Shown here: positions 30,138-38,856 of the stretch, in pieces
How positions within the stretch are numbered: position 1 is the stretch's first letter
Layout of the letters: each line of letters opens with the position of its first letter
Source: Limosilactobacillus sp. WILCCON 0051
GTDB lineage: Bacteria > Bacillota > Bacilli > Lactobacillales > Lactobacillaceae
DNA: 64,000 bases
Direction of reading: 5' to 3'
Assembly: GCF_039955095.1 (NCBI RefSeq)
Contig: NZ_CP154878.1
Span: forward strand, 2,046,001 to 2,110,000
Translations under genes and position numbers: made by a program
The notes under the pieces: generated by a model
The model's input: only the letters and a program-made list of their open reading frames with translations
What the model was told of the DNA's origin: nothing
Database searches by the model: none

Positions 30138-31958
30138 ATGAAAAAATTTTCGCATCGGCAAAAATTGTTCATGATTTTAGCTGTCGCCTTAGTAGCCGTG
30201 CTCCTGCAATACGCTTTTAAGCAGGCACTGGCTGCCCAGATTCTGGTAACCATCGTGGGAGCCGGTATCGCGCTTTCGATGCTGATTGAGATGATCCACA
30301 CTCTTAAAAGCGGTCGCTATGGCGTTGATCTGTTGGCAATCATTGCCGTTGTCTCTACTCTAAGCGTCGGTGAGTATTGGGCCGCTATGGTGATTTTAGT
30401 AATGCTGGTCGGCGGCGACGCTTTGGAAGACTATGCCTCGCGCAAGGCCAACTCTGAGCTTAAGGCACTGCTTGACAACTCGCCGCAGTCTGCACACCGG
30501 CTGATGAACGATCAGATTGAAGACGTTCATGTCGACCAGGTTAAGATTGGCGATACGATTGTCGTTAAACCTGGCGAACTGGTACCAATTGATGGCGAGA
30601 TCATTAAAGGCAATACGCAAGTCAACGAATCATCACTGACCGGTGAATCAAAGCCAATCGATAAGCAGGTTGGCGATCAGGTAATGTCAGGCTCGCTAAA
30701 CGGCGATCAGGCAATCGTCATTAAAGCAGTCAAATTAGCGCGTGACAGTCAGTATCAAAAACTGGTGGCCCTGGTTAAAGAGGCGGAGAACACCCCGGCT
30801 CACTTTGTCCGTTTAGCAGACCGCTATGCCGTTCCCTTTACTGCGGCGGCCCTTGTAATTGGCGGCATTGCTTGGATCGTCAGCAAAGATCCCAGTCGTT
30901 TCGCTCAAGTAATGGTTGTCGCCTCACCATGTCCCCTGATTTTAGCGGCGCCGGTTGCCATCGTTTCGGGGATGAGTCGGGCCTCACGCAGCGGGATCAT
31001 CGTCAAGACTGGCAGCGTCCTGGAAAAAATGGCGCATCCAAAAACCATGGCCTTTGACAAAACCGGTACGATTACCAGTGGCCAGCTGACCGTTGACCAT
31101 CTCGAACCGGCCAAGGGAATCGACATTAAGGAACTGCTGCACTTTGCTGCCAGTGCCGAGGAACAGTCGCCACATATCCTTGCCCGCTCAACCGTCGCCT
31201 ATGCTCAAGCGCACCAGATTCCGCTTAGTTCTGCCAGTGAATTAAAAGAGGTCGTCGGCAATGGGATCTCAGCAATCGTTGACGGCCGGCAAGTCAAGGT
31301 CGGCAAGCTGATCTTTGCTGATCCGGATACGACCCAAAAGCCGCTGTCTCAGACTGCAATCTACGTTAGCGTGGATGATCAGTATTGGGGCTGCGTGATT
31401 TTTCAAGATCAGATTCGTCCTGAAGCGCCACGTACTATGGAGCAGCTGCGTCAACTGGGTGTTGAGCACCTAGTTATGCTGACTGGCGATCAAAAAGCCA
31501 TTGCACAGCACGTTGCTAAACTGGTCGGCATCCATGAGGTAAGAGCTGACCTATTGCCCGAACAAAAGATTGCGGCCTTAAAAAACGTTCCGGAAGATCG
31601 TCGTCCGGTCGTAATGGTCGGTGATGGCGTCAATGATGCGCCCGCACTGGCAACTGCCGATGTCGGGATAGCCATGGGTGCTCATGGGTCAACGGCAGCC
31701 AGCGAGTCCGCCGATCTGGTAATCGTTAAAGATGACCTGCACCGGGTTGCCATTGCCGTTACGATCTCACAAGAAACCATGCGCATTGCTCAACAGGCCG
31801 TCTTGATCGGTATCGGCATCTGTACGGTCTTGATGCTGATTGCCGCATTTGGCATCATCCCTGCTTTTATCGGGGCAATGCTGCAGGAAGTAATCGATAC
31901 CGTTTCAATTCTTTGGGCATTAAGAGCTCGTCACGGGACGTCTGATATTGACGACTAA
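30138..31958 (+). CDS. Heavy-metal translocating P-type ATPase (P1B)
   Basis: This 606-residue membrane pump would export a transition or heavy metal using ATP. The transmembrane metal motif is SPCPLILAAP (about residues 261-270) rather than the common CPC. The phosphorylation site is DKTGTIT, followed by MLTGDQ and MVGDGVNDAPAL. No N-terminal CXXC metal-binding domain precedes the first membrane helix, so the protein is short for the family. The ion is uncertain; zinc, cadmium or cobalt are likelier than copper. It is monocistronic. Confidence 0.92.
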   Translation: MKKFSHRQKLFMILAVALVAVLLQYAFKQALAAQILVTIVGAGIALSMLIEMIHTLKSGRYGVDLLAIIAVVSTLSVGEYWAAMVILVMLVGGDALEDYASRKANSELKALLDNSPQSAHRLMNDQIEDVHVDQVKIGDTIVVKPGELVPIDGEIIKGNTQVNESSLTGESKPIDKQVGDQVMSGSLNGDQAIVIKAVKLARDSQYQKLVALVKEAENTPAHFVRLADRYAVPFTAAALVIGGIAWIVSKDPSRFAQVMVVASPCPLILAAPVAIVSGMSRASRSGIIVKTGSVLEKMAHPKTMAFDKTGTITSGQLTVDHLEPAKGIDIKELLHFAASAEEQSPHILARSTVAYAQAHQIPLSSASELKEVVGNGISAIVDGRQVKVGKLIFADPDTTQKPLSQTAIYVSVDDQYWGCVIFQDQIRPEAPRTMEQLRQLGVEHLVMLTGDQKAIAQHVAKLVGIHEVRADLLPEQKIAALKNVPEDRRPVVMVGDGVNDAPALATADVGIAMGAHGSTAASESADLVIVKDDLHRVAIAVTISQETMRIAQQAVLIGIGICTVLMLIAAFGIIPAFIGAMLQEVIDTVSILWALRARHGTSDIDD

Positions 31959-31966
31959 CCCACCTT

Positions 31967-32014
31967 AAAACAGCGTTGTGCTGGACTCTAAAGCCTGCAC
32001 AGCGCTGTTTTTAT
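31967..32014. terminator. Shared terminator between P-type ATPase and ktrA-like gene
   Basis: AAACAGCG and TTGTGC pair with GCACA and GCGCTGTTT, followed by T residues on the plus strand and TTTTAAGG on the minus strand, so it can serve both converging genes. Confidence 0.7.
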
Positions 32015-32025
32015 GACTAGATTAT

Positions 32026-32694
32026 TCATTCATCAGCAATCACCGAACTGAGCTTTTGAATTGATCCGACATCCCCAACGACTGAGATATGATCACCATA
32101 ATGAAGCGTGTCGTCGGCTTGTGGCAGCTTGTTGACCTGCTCTCCGCTGACAATGGCAATTACATTGACTTGATACGTATCGCGCAGATTGAGCTCTTTT
32201 AGCGTATGCTCACAGAAATCTGGACTCTTAACCTCAATTTCGGCCAGCGTCAGCTCATGATTCAAGATCAAATAGTTGGCAATATTTAAATGCAGCTGAT
32301 GAAACACCATTCGTCTGGCCATATCACGTTCCGGGCGTACGACATAGTCAGCCCCGATTTTTTCCAGCACCCGGGCATGATTTTCGTTTTCCGCCTTACA
32401 GATAATGTTTTTAGCACCCAACTCTTTAACGATTAGGGTTGCCATGATACTGGCCTGAATATTGCCCACTGAAATATAGACATTGTCAAAGCTCCCCAGA
32501 TCCAGCTCGCGCATCGCTTCTTCATCTTGAGCATCGGCAATGACTGCTCGCGTTACCATATTGGCATATTCATTAACGACATCTTCATTCTTATCAATGG
32601 CCAAAATATCTTGATGCGCCTCGGCCAAAGTTTCACAGACCGAGCTGCCAAACTGACCGATGCCAATTACTGCATAGTTGTTTTTATTAGCCAA
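32026..32694 (-). CDS. ktrA: Potassium uptake regulatory subunit (RCK domain, KtrA/TrkA type)
   Basis: The 222-residue cytosolic protein has an RCK_N Rossmann fold with GIGQFGSS (residues 11-18) and the acidic strand end LAIDKNEDV, plus an RCK_C domain after about residue 140. It gates the membrane subunit upstream. Translation starts at TTG 32694 and overlaps the ktrB stop by eight bases, so the two are coupled. Confidence 0.93.
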   Translation of the reverse strand: MANKNNYAVIGIGQFGSSVCETLAEAHQDILAIDKNEDVVNEYANMVTRAVIADAQDEEAMRELDLGSFDNVYISVGNIQASIMATLIVKELGAKNIICKAENENHARVLEKIGADYVVRPERDMARRMVFHQLHLNIANYLILNHELTLAEIEVKSPDFCEHTLKELNLRDTYQVNVIAIVSGEQVNKLPQADDTLHYGDHISVVGDVGSIQKLSSVIADE

Positions 32695-34030
32695 TCAAAA
32701 CCCCTTCTTCCGGATAACGATAGTTCTTTTGCTTTGGATGAGCATTTAAAACAGTAAACATTACAGTATAGATGCCAACCCGACCGATAAACATCAACGC
32801 CATTATGATCAGTTTGCCAAATAAATTCAAATGCGGCGTAACCCCCATGCTGATGCCCGTTGTCCCAAAAGCAGCCATGACTTCAAAAATAATATCTTCC
32901 AAAGTAAAATTGGCTGGCAAATGCTGCGTCAGACACAACAGCAGGATTGCCGCGGCAAGAATTGCAAAGGCAACAAAAACCAGCGTCAGCGCCCGAAAAA
33001 TATTTTCTTCTTTAAAGCGGCGCCTGCCAAAAACCGTATCGCGCTGACCTTTTAAAGTGGCAATACTCTGCAGCGTCAATAGCCCAACCGTAGTCGTTTT
33101 GATTCCCCCAGCCGTTGAACCTGGTGTCCCACCAATAAACATCAAGATTACCGTTACCGCGATGCCGGCCGGTGAAAGATTTTGATAGGAAAAAGTCGTC
33201 AGACCGGCTGTCCGAGGCGTAATTGCCATAAAAACGGTATTGATGAAACGATGCTCGACTGACATATGCGGAAACTGAGCAGCTAGGTTATTTTCAGTCA
33301 AAAGATAGCTCATCAGCGATAACAGCAGGATAATTGCGCCAGTCGACAGTGCCAGTGAGGTATGCAGCGACAACCGATGCTTTTTTCGATAAAGCAATAG
33401 ATCACGCCAAACCAAAAAACCAAATGAGCCAGCAATAATCAAAACCGCCATAATAAACAAGACATAGGTATCATCAGCAAATGACGCCAGACTGTTGCCA
33501 AACAGATCAAAACCGGCATTGCAAAAAGCAGAGATCGAGTGAAAGATACTGTACCATAACCCCTTGATCAAACCAAACCGGCGGCCAAAATCAGGCCATA
33601 GCAGTAAAGCGCCTAAAGCTTGAATGATCAGTGACAGACCAACGATTAGATTTACAATAGTAATCTGTGCTGGCGACTGCAGGTTCAGTGATTCTTGGGC
33701 TAACAGACGTGCTGAAAGCCTGATCTTTTGACGTGCAAACAAAAACATCATGATTGCAAACGTCATAAAACCCAGTCCGCCAATCTCAATCAAAGCCGTA
33801 ATTACCAGCTGACCAAACAAAGACCAATGAGTCGCCGTATCAACCAACGTCAGTCCAGTTACGCAGGTTGCACTGGTTGCGGTAAAAAATGCCGTCATAA
33901 ATGATGGGTCCTCGCCAGGCTTGGTTGCAATCGGCAGCATTAAAAGCAGCGTACCGATTGCAATCACGATCAAGAACCCAAACGTCAAGGCTTTTGAGAA
34001 TGAAAGGCGATAACGACCAAACGTGATCAT
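32687..34030 (-). CDS. ktrB: Potassium uptake membrane subunit (KtrB/TrkH type)
   Basis: This 447-residue protein has the fourfold M-P-M layout of Trk/Ktr transporters, with filter-like glycines in TSATCVTGLTLVD, FHSISAFCNAGFD, MAITPRTAGLTTF and AFGTTGISMGVT. It should import potassium with sodium or protons. The ATG 34030 follows AAAGGAAG; an upstream alternative lacks support. It forms an operon with the RCK subunit downstream. Confidence 0.94.
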   Translation of the reverse strand: MITFGRYRLSFSKALTFGFLIVIAIGTLLLMLPIATKPGEDPSFMTAFFTATSATCVTGLTLVDTATHWSLFGQLVITALIEIGGLGFMTFAIMMFLFARQKIRLSARLLAQESLNLQSPAQITIVNLIVGLSLIIQALGALLLWPDFGRRFGLIKGLWYSIFHSISAFCNAGFDLFGNSLASFADDTYVLFIMAVLIIAGSFGFLVWRDLLLYRKKHRLSLHTSLALSTGAIILLLSLMSYLLTENNLAAQFPHMSVEHRFINTVFMAITPRTAGLTTFSYQNLSPAGIAVTVILMFIGGTPGSTAGGIKTTTVGLLTLQSIATLKGQRDTVFGRRRFKEENIFRALTLVFVAFAILAAAILLLCLTQHLPANFTLEDIIFEVMAAFGTTGISMGVTPHLNLFGKLIIMALMFIGRVGIYTVMFTVLNAHPKQKNYRYPEEGVLIG

Positions 34031-34097
34031 TCTTATAGCTTCCTTTCCCGATAAAACTTCTAAGAACAACTATATCAGCGATCAAACGCAAAATAAA

Positions 34098-34134
34098 TCA
34101 AAAAACGACTGTACCTCGTTTCAGGACAGCCGTT
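34098..34134 (-). terminator. Terminator after tRNA-Leu
   Basis: On the minus strand AACGGCTGT pairs with ACAGTCGTT (one G-T pair) and is followed by TTTTGATTTATTTT. It ends the Val-Leu tRNA unit before ktrB. Confidence 0.82.
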
Positions 34135-34143
34135 TGATAATAA

Positions 34144-34225
34144 TGCGGATGAAGGGACTCGAACCCTTACATCATAAGATACAAGAACCTAAATCTTGCG
34201 CGTCTGCCAATTCCGCCACATCCGC
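34144..34225 (-). tRNA. tRNA-Leu (UAG)
   Basis: The 82-base gene has the acceptor pair GCGGATG/CATCCGC, a long variable arm as expected for leucine, and an anticodon loop TTTAGGT giving UAG. The discriminator is A. Confidence 0.95.
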
Positions 34226-34242
34226 AAGTAAAGCATAAAAAA

Positions 34243-34315
34243 TGGAGGATACAGGGCTCGAACCTGTGACCCTCTGCTTGTAAGGCAGATGCTCTCCCAA
34301 CTGAGCTAATCCTCC
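34243..34315 (-). tRNA. tRNA-Val (UAC)
   Basis: The acceptor arms are GGAGGAT and ATCCTCC, and the loop CTTACAA gives anticodon UAC. It is 17 bases upstream of tRNA-Leu in the same transcript. Confidence 0.95.
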
Positions 34316-34318
34316 GTA

Positions 34319-34371
34319 TCAGATATGAAAATCAATAATTTAATTATACATATCTGAATAAATTCTGTCAA
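34319..34371 (-). promoter_or_regulatory. Promoter of tRNA-Val/tRNA-Leu with flanking inverted repeat
   Basis: The minus strand has a full-consensus promoter: TTGACA (34371-34366), 17 bases, TATAAT (34348-34343). A nine-base inverted repeat, TCAGATATG (34319-34327) and CATATCTGA (34349-34357), brackets the -10 and the start site. It may be a protein-binding site or chance in AT-rich DNA. Confidence 0.8.
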
Positions 34372-34379
34372 GAACCCAA

Positions 34380-35021
34380 CTACTTTAGGTTCAGTTCTGT
34401 CAGCTTATCATCAACCAGCCGCAAAACCTGATCAGCTGCATGGGGATCTTCGACAAAATCATATTTGTCTCCATCAATCAACATTTTAGGACTTTCATCA
34501 TAGCTGGCATACCAGTCAACATAGCGCTGATTCAATTCGCGATAGTATTCATAAAGGCTCGGGTCATTTTCAATCTGTTCAAACGAACGGCCGCGTTTCT
34601 TGATTCGCTTCAGCATCGTTTCAAATGAGACCTGAATACTGATCAAAAGACTTGGTGCTTTAGTATGTGCCTGCTGAGGCAATTCTTCCATCATATTGCC
34701 CAAAAGCGAGGAATAGATGTCGGCTTCAGTCTGTGTAGCCCGCCCCAGATCGGCATTCAGCCGAAAAAGCAGGGCATCTTCAAAAATTGAGCGGTCTAAA
34801 ACGTTCAAATCATTATTAAACGAGTTCTTGATCTCGGCCAAGCGCTTATTTAAAAAGTAGATCTGCAGCAAAAAGCCGTATTTCTTAGGATCTTGATAAA
34901 ACAGCGGCAGGATTTCATTGTCATCAACTGATTCATAGAAAGCCTGACTGCCCAAATGATCAGCCAGCATCCGCGTTAAACTGGTTTTTCCCGCACCAAT
35001 AGTTCCTGCTAGTACAATCAT
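34380..35021 (-). CDS. Deoxynucleoside kinase (dAK/dGK family)
   Basis: The 213-residue enzyme would phosphorylate deoxyadenosine or deoxyguanosine for salvage. It has the P-loop GTIGAGKTS (residues 6-14), the DRS motif in LDRSIFEDALLF, and the arginine-rich lid KRIKKRGRSFEQ. Lactobacilli usually have two such kinases in tandem; only one is here. The ATG 35021 follows GAGGGAAAAGCA. An extended -10 (TGATACAAT, box at 35071-35066) lies upstream. Confidence 0.92.
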   Translation of the reverse strand: MIVLAGTIGAGKTSLTRMLADHLGSQAFYESVDDNEILPLFYQDPKKYGFLLQIYFLNKRLAEIKNSFNNDLNVLDRSIFEDALLFRLNADLGRATQTEADIYSSLLGNMMEELPQQAHTKAPSLLISIQVSFETMLKRIKKRGRSFEQIENDPSLYEYYRELNQRYVDWYASYDESPKMLIDGDKYDFVEDPHAADQVLRLVDDKLTELNLK

Positions 35022-35250
35022 TGCTTTTCCCTCTTTTTTCCATTTTCTAAAAAGACACGAGCTATATTGTATCATCTTTGATCCGTCACCGTGAGTAAAA
35101 TGTTTTTCATTTATCAGTCAACACTATAAAGTCTCAACCAATCAACGAGCCGTCCTTTTTATAAAATATTTTGCTGTTCAGCACTAAACAGCTTTTGGCT
35201 GATCGCATTTTTACAGCCTGCACCTTCATCAACATCATCAACGGCACTCA

Positions 35251-35283
35251 CAATAAAATCCCCGCCAAAACCGGCGAGGATTT
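35251..35283 (-). terminator. Terminator after lysP-1
   Basis: On the minus strand ATCCTCGCC pairs with GGCGGGGAT over a six-base loop (one G-T pair), followed by TTTATTG. Confidence 0.78.
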
Positions 35284-35288
35284 AATGA

Positions 35289-36785
35289 TTATTCAGCTTC
35301 TTTTTCCGATTCAGGAACGAATGACTCACTGTTGTTGCTCCGTGACAGATCAACGTCCTTGAGTGGAATCAAGTGCGTCTTGTAGCGAACCTTATAGTAG
35401 ATGAATAAAATCAAGAACAATGGTACGGCCATATAAGTAATAGCAATGTTTGACCAATCCATCTTGATAAAGGCATCAATGTTTTGACCACACATTACGA
35501 CGACACACAAGATCAAGGCAAAGATTGGGCCAAACGGAAACAGCGTGGCATGATACTTCAATTCGCTGATCTGATGTCCTTGCGCAATAAAGGCCCGCCG
35601 GAAGCGCAGATGCGAAACGGCAATTCCTAGCCAGGCAATAAAGCCGCACAGACCAGAAGCCCCAATCAGGTAATTATATGCTTCAGGACCAATAAACTGT
35701 GTCAGGTAGGCCAAACATGAGACAACCATAGTGCCCAGCAGTGCATAGATCGGAATCCCGCGCTTGTTGACATAGCCAAAGATCTTCCAGGCATAGCCTT
35801 CCCGCGCTTGTGAGAACAGCATTCGCGTCGAGGCATACAGGCCAGAGTTGGCTGCTGAGATCACGGCCGTTAAGATAACCGCATTCATAACACTGGCTGC
35901 AGCCGCCATCCCAGCCCGCTTAAAGACGATCGTAAATGGACTCATCGTAATATTCTGTACGTCTGAGTTCAGCAGATTCTTGTTAGTGTACGGCAGGATA
36001 CAGGCAATGACAAAGATTGCAAAAATATAGAACAGCAGGATGCGCCAAAAAGTTGAGTGAATAGCTTTGGAAACTGATTTTTCGGGCGTTGCTGCCTCAC
36101 CAGCCGTAATCCCAATCAACTCAGTTCCCTGGAATGAGAATCCAGCAACTAAGAATACGCTTAAGATCCCAGACCAGCCGTGAACGAATGGCGCGTCCTT
36201 ATAATGGAAGTTCTTCAAGCCAACTGGTCCTTGACCACCCATGATTCCAAAGATGATGCAGACCCCAACGACCAAAAAGATAATAACCGTTACGACCTTG
36301 ATCAAAGACAGCCAGTATTCCGTTTCACCATATGAACGAACTGAAAGATAATTGATCAGAAAAATCGCAAGCAAAACAAACGTACTGAACAGCCAACTTG
36401 GAAAATGCGGCAGCCAATATTGGAATACCAGCCCCGCTGTCGTTACGTCAACCGGAATCGTAATGGCCCAGTTAAACCAATAATTCCAGCCCATCGCAAA
36501 GCCCAGTGCCGGATCAACAAACTTTGTCGAATAGGTGGCAAAAGAACCCGAAACTGGAATATAGGTGGCCATTTCACCCAGACTGGTCATCAAGAAATAG
36601 ACCATGATCCCCATAATAGCATAAGCTGCCAAAGCACCACCTGGCCCGGCCGTTGAGATTGCCGAACCACTGGCAATAAACAGCCCCGTCCCAATCGTAC
36701 CGCCAAGAGCTATCATTGACAGGTGGCGCGTTTTCAATGTCCGTTGAATATGACCTTCACTGCCTTCATGACTGTGTTCGCTCAT
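35289..36785 (-). CDS. lysP: Lysine-specific permease (APC family), copy 1
   Basis: This 498-residue, 12-helix permease has the LysP-type opening TLKTRHLSMIALGGTIGTGL and the segment FQGTELIGITAGE typical of amino-acid transporters of this family. The lysine riboswitch upstream makes lysine the likely substrate. The ATG 36785 follows GAGGAGGATTTTTTC; an upstream in-frame codon was rejected. It is highly similar to the paralogue that starts at 38640. Confidence 0.92.
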   Translation of the reverse strand: MSEHSHEGSEGHIQRTLKTRHLSMIALGGTIGTGLFIASGSAISTAGPGGALAAYAIMGIMVYFLMTSLGEMATYIPVSGSFATYSTKFVDPALGFAMGWNYWFNWAITIPVDVTTAGLVFQYWLPHFPSWLFSTFVLLAIFLINYLSVRSYGETEYWLSLIKVVTVIIFLVVGVCIIFGIMGGQGPVGLKNFHYKDAPFVHGWSGILSVFLVAGFSFQGTELIGITAGEAATPEKSVSKAIHSTFWRILLFYIFAIFVIACILPYTNKNLLNSDVQNITMSPFTIVFKRAGMAAAASVMNAVILTAVISAANSGLYASTRMLFSQAREGYAWKIFGYVNKRGIPIYALLGTMVVSCLAYLTQFIGPEAYNYLIGASGLCGFIAWLGIAVSHLRFRRAFIAQGHQISELKYHATLFPFGPIFALILCVVVMCGQNIDAFIKMDWSNIAITYMAVPLFLILFIYYKVRYKTHLIPLKDVDLSRSNNSESFVPESEKEAE

Positions 36786-36824
36786 GAAAAAATCCTCCTC
36801 AAATTTATTGGCGAGAAAGGCAAA

Positions 36825-36866
36825 CAAAAAGAGCCGGCAAGCCAGGACTTCCCTGCTCGTCGACTC
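36825..36866 (-). terminator. Riboswitch-controlled terminator before lysP-1
   Basis: On the minus strand GAGTCG and CGGCTC close a long stem with an inner AGCA/GCTT-like part, followed by TTTTTGTTT. It ends about 40 bases before the permease start and is the expression platform of the lysine riboswitch. Confidence 0.8.
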
Positions 36867-36892
36867 AACTTAACTTCGTAATTGTTGAATCA

Positions 36893-37058
36893 ATCATGGA
36901 AGCGCCCCGCAGAAACTTCTGCGACAGTCCGTAATTTATTTAACTACGGCCCAACGCGCAAGGTCTTCAGTCGATACGCGTTTCGGCGAGCATCCCTTTC
37001 AGCCAGGCATTGATTCTGAAGCATCCAGCCTGGTCTACTGATGAGACTCGCACCTCTT
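36893..37058 (-). ncRNA. Lysine riboswitch (L box) aptamer
   Basis: Read on the minus strand, the segment has the L-box signatures in order: GAGGTGCGAG near the 5' end, AGTA, AAGGGATGCTCGCCGAAA, TTGGGCCGTAG, GACTGTCGCAG and GGGGCGCTTCC. The GAGGTGCG and CGCTTCC ends form the closing helix. When lysine binds, the downstream terminator should form and lysP-1 be turned off. Confidence 0.93.
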
Positions 37059-37077
37059 CTCTTTTACACATTATTTG

Positions 37078-37105
37078 ATTATAACTCACTTTTGATTTTA
37101 AGCAA
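37078..37105 (-). promoter_or_regulatory. Promoter of the lysine riboswitch transcript
   Basis: TTGCTT (37105-37100) and TATAAT (37083-37078) are 16 bases apart on the minus strand, a few bases before the aptamer. It lies in the short gap after lysP-2. Confidence 0.75.
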
Positions 37106-37116
37106 GTTTTAATTTT

Positions 37117-38640
37117 CTACTTGATTTCCTTGCCATCAGCAGTAATATACTTCTCACCACGCGAGCTGCGCGATAAATCGGCTTCCTGCAGCGAAAGCAG
37201 GTGCGTCTTATAGCGGAACTTGTAGTAGCAGAACAGGATCAAGAAGATCGGCACTGCCATGTAGGTAATCAAGATGTTGTCCCAATCTAAGTGAATGAAT
37301 GCTGGAATATTTTGACCAACAATCACAATCATACAGAAGATAAAAGCAAAAATCGGGCCAAATGGGAACATGGTCGCATGATACTTCAGCTCGCTCAGCT
37401 GATGTCCCTGTGCAACAAAGGCCCGCCGGAACCGGTAGTGAGCCATTGCAATCCCCAGCCAGGCAATAAAGCCAGACAGCCCGGATGCATCAATCAGGTA
37501 GTTATAGGCGTTGGCACTGACAAAATGCAGCAGGTAGATCGCCAGCGAGACGGCCATCGTCCCCAGCAGCGCATAGATTGGAATCCCCCGCTTATTAACA
37601 TAGCCAAAGCCCCGCCAGGCATAACCTTCCCGTGCTTGCGAGAACAACATCCGCGTTGAGGCATAAAGTCCTGAGTTGGCTGAAGAGATCACGGCCGTCA
37701 AGATAACCGCATTCATCACGCTGGCTGCCGCTGCCAGGCCGGCCCGCTTAAAGACAATCGTAAATGGCGACATCGCCACGTCTTGAACGTTGCTGCTCAA
37801 AAGGTTTTTGTCGGTATATGGCAAAATGCAGGCCATGACAAAAATTGAAAGAATGTAGAACAGCAAGATCCGCCAGAAGGTTGAGTGAATGGCCTTCGGA
37901 ACGGATTTTTCCGGCGTGGCGGATTCACCAGCCGTAATACCGACCAGCTCAGTACCCTGAAATGACATCCCTGCTACCAAGAACACGGTCAGAATGCTGG
38001 GAAAGCCGCCAACGAACGGCGCTTTTTTGTAATGGAAGTTTTTTAAGCCGATCGGTCCTTGACCACCCATAATTCCAAAAATGATCATAAAACCAACGAT
38101 CAAGAAGACAATGATCGTTACGACTTTAATGATTGACAGCCAGTATTCAGTCTCACCATATGAGCGCACTGACAGATAATTGATCAAAAAGATCACCAGC
38201 AAAACAAAGCCGCTAAAAATCCATTCAGGAAACTGGGGCCACCAGAATTGAATGATAACTCCAGAGGTAACCGCGTCAACGGCAATCGTAATCACCCAGT
38301 TCAGCCAGTAGTTCCAGCCCATGGCAAAACCTAATGCCGGGTCAACAAACTTAGTACAGTAGGTAGCAAACGATCCCGTCAATGGAATATAGGTTGCCAT
38401 CTCACCCAGACTAGTCATCAAAAAGTAAACCATGATTCCCATCATGCTGTAGGCGACCAAAGCCCCACCAGGCCCAGCCGTTGAGATTGCCGAACCACTG
38501 GCAATCATCATCCCGGTACCGATCGATCCGCCCAAAGCAATCATCGACAGGTGCCGCGTCTGCAGCGTCCGTTTCATATGGCCGGAATTACCAGTTATCG
38601 TCTGACCTTCCGTACCACCATTCTTTGCCTCTCCACTCAT
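37117..38640 (-). CDS. Lysine permease paralogue (APC family), copy 2
   Basis: The 507-residue protein matches lysP-1 along nearly its whole length but has a longer N-terminus and some changes in membrane segments (for example IPLTGSFATYCTKF). The APC opening TLQTRHLSMIALGGSIGTGM is intact. The substrate may be lysine or a related amino acid. The AGGAGG is about 12 bases from the ATG, which is a long spacing. Its leader is unrelated to the L box. Confidence 0.9.
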   Translation of the reverse strand: MSGEAKNGGTEGQTITGNSGHMKRTLQTRHLSMIALGGSIGTGMMIASGSAISTAGPGGALVAYSMMGIMVYFLMTSLGEMATYIPLTGSFATYCTKFVDPALGFAMGWNYWLNWVITIAVDAVTSGVIIQFWWPQFPEWIFSGFVLLVIFLINYLSVRSYGETEYWLSIIKVVTIIVFLIVGFMIIFGIMGGQGPIGLKNFHYKKAPFVGGFPSILTVFLVAGMSFQGTELVGITAGESATPEKSVPKAIHSTFWRILLFYILSIFVMACILPYTDKNLLSSNVQDVAMSPFTIVFKRAGLAAAASVMNAVILTAVISSANSGLYASTRMLFSQAREGYAWRGFGYVNKRGIPIYALLGTMAVSLAIYLLHFVSANAYNYLIDASGLSGFIAWLGIAMAHYRFRRAFVAQGHQLSELKYHATMFPFGPIFAFIFCMIVIVGQNIPAFIHLDWDNILITYMAVPIFLILFCYYKFRYKTHLLSLQEADLSRSSRGEKYITADGKEIK

Positions 38641-38753
38641 CGTAAATGGATTCCTCCTCTATGACAATTTCGAGCGCCAGTTATACATTTCTCATGGATA
38701 AAGTATAAGGTGTGCATACTTAATATGATTAAACATTTTAGCGCAATTTCAGC

Positions 38754-38794
38754 AAAAAAGCCATATCAATTGGACTATCTGCCCAAATTGGCTT
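38754..38794 (-). terminator. Attenuator-like hairpin in the lysP-2 leader
   Basis: On the minus strand AAGCC, AATTTGGGC, five bases, GTCCAATT and GGC form a hairpin with internal loop, followed by six T residues. It lies about 15 nt after the predicted start, so it is an early terminator within the leader. No ligand-binding domain precedes it, so a protein or ribosome-independent cue would be needed. Confidence 0.55.
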
Positions 38795-38813
38795 ATCTGC
38801 GACAACGAAAAAG

Positions 38814-38842
38814 ATTATACAATAAAATAAATATTTAAACAA
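38814..38842 (-). promoter_or_regulatory. Promoter of lysP-2
   Basis: TTGTTT (38842-38837) and TATAAT (38819-38814) are 17 bases apart on the minus strand. The leader to the ATG is about 165 nt. Confidence 0.75.
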
Positions 38843-38856
38843 GTTTATGCATGTAA

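Noticed and set aside
35171..35362. Plus-strand open frame running into the end of lysP-1
   Set aside because: It passes through the lysP-1 terminator and into the permease on the other strand, with no ribosome binding site.
36893..37058. T-box reading of the leader before lysP-1
   Set aside because: The conserved segments match the lysine riboswitch, and no T-box sequence such as TGGNACCGCG was found.
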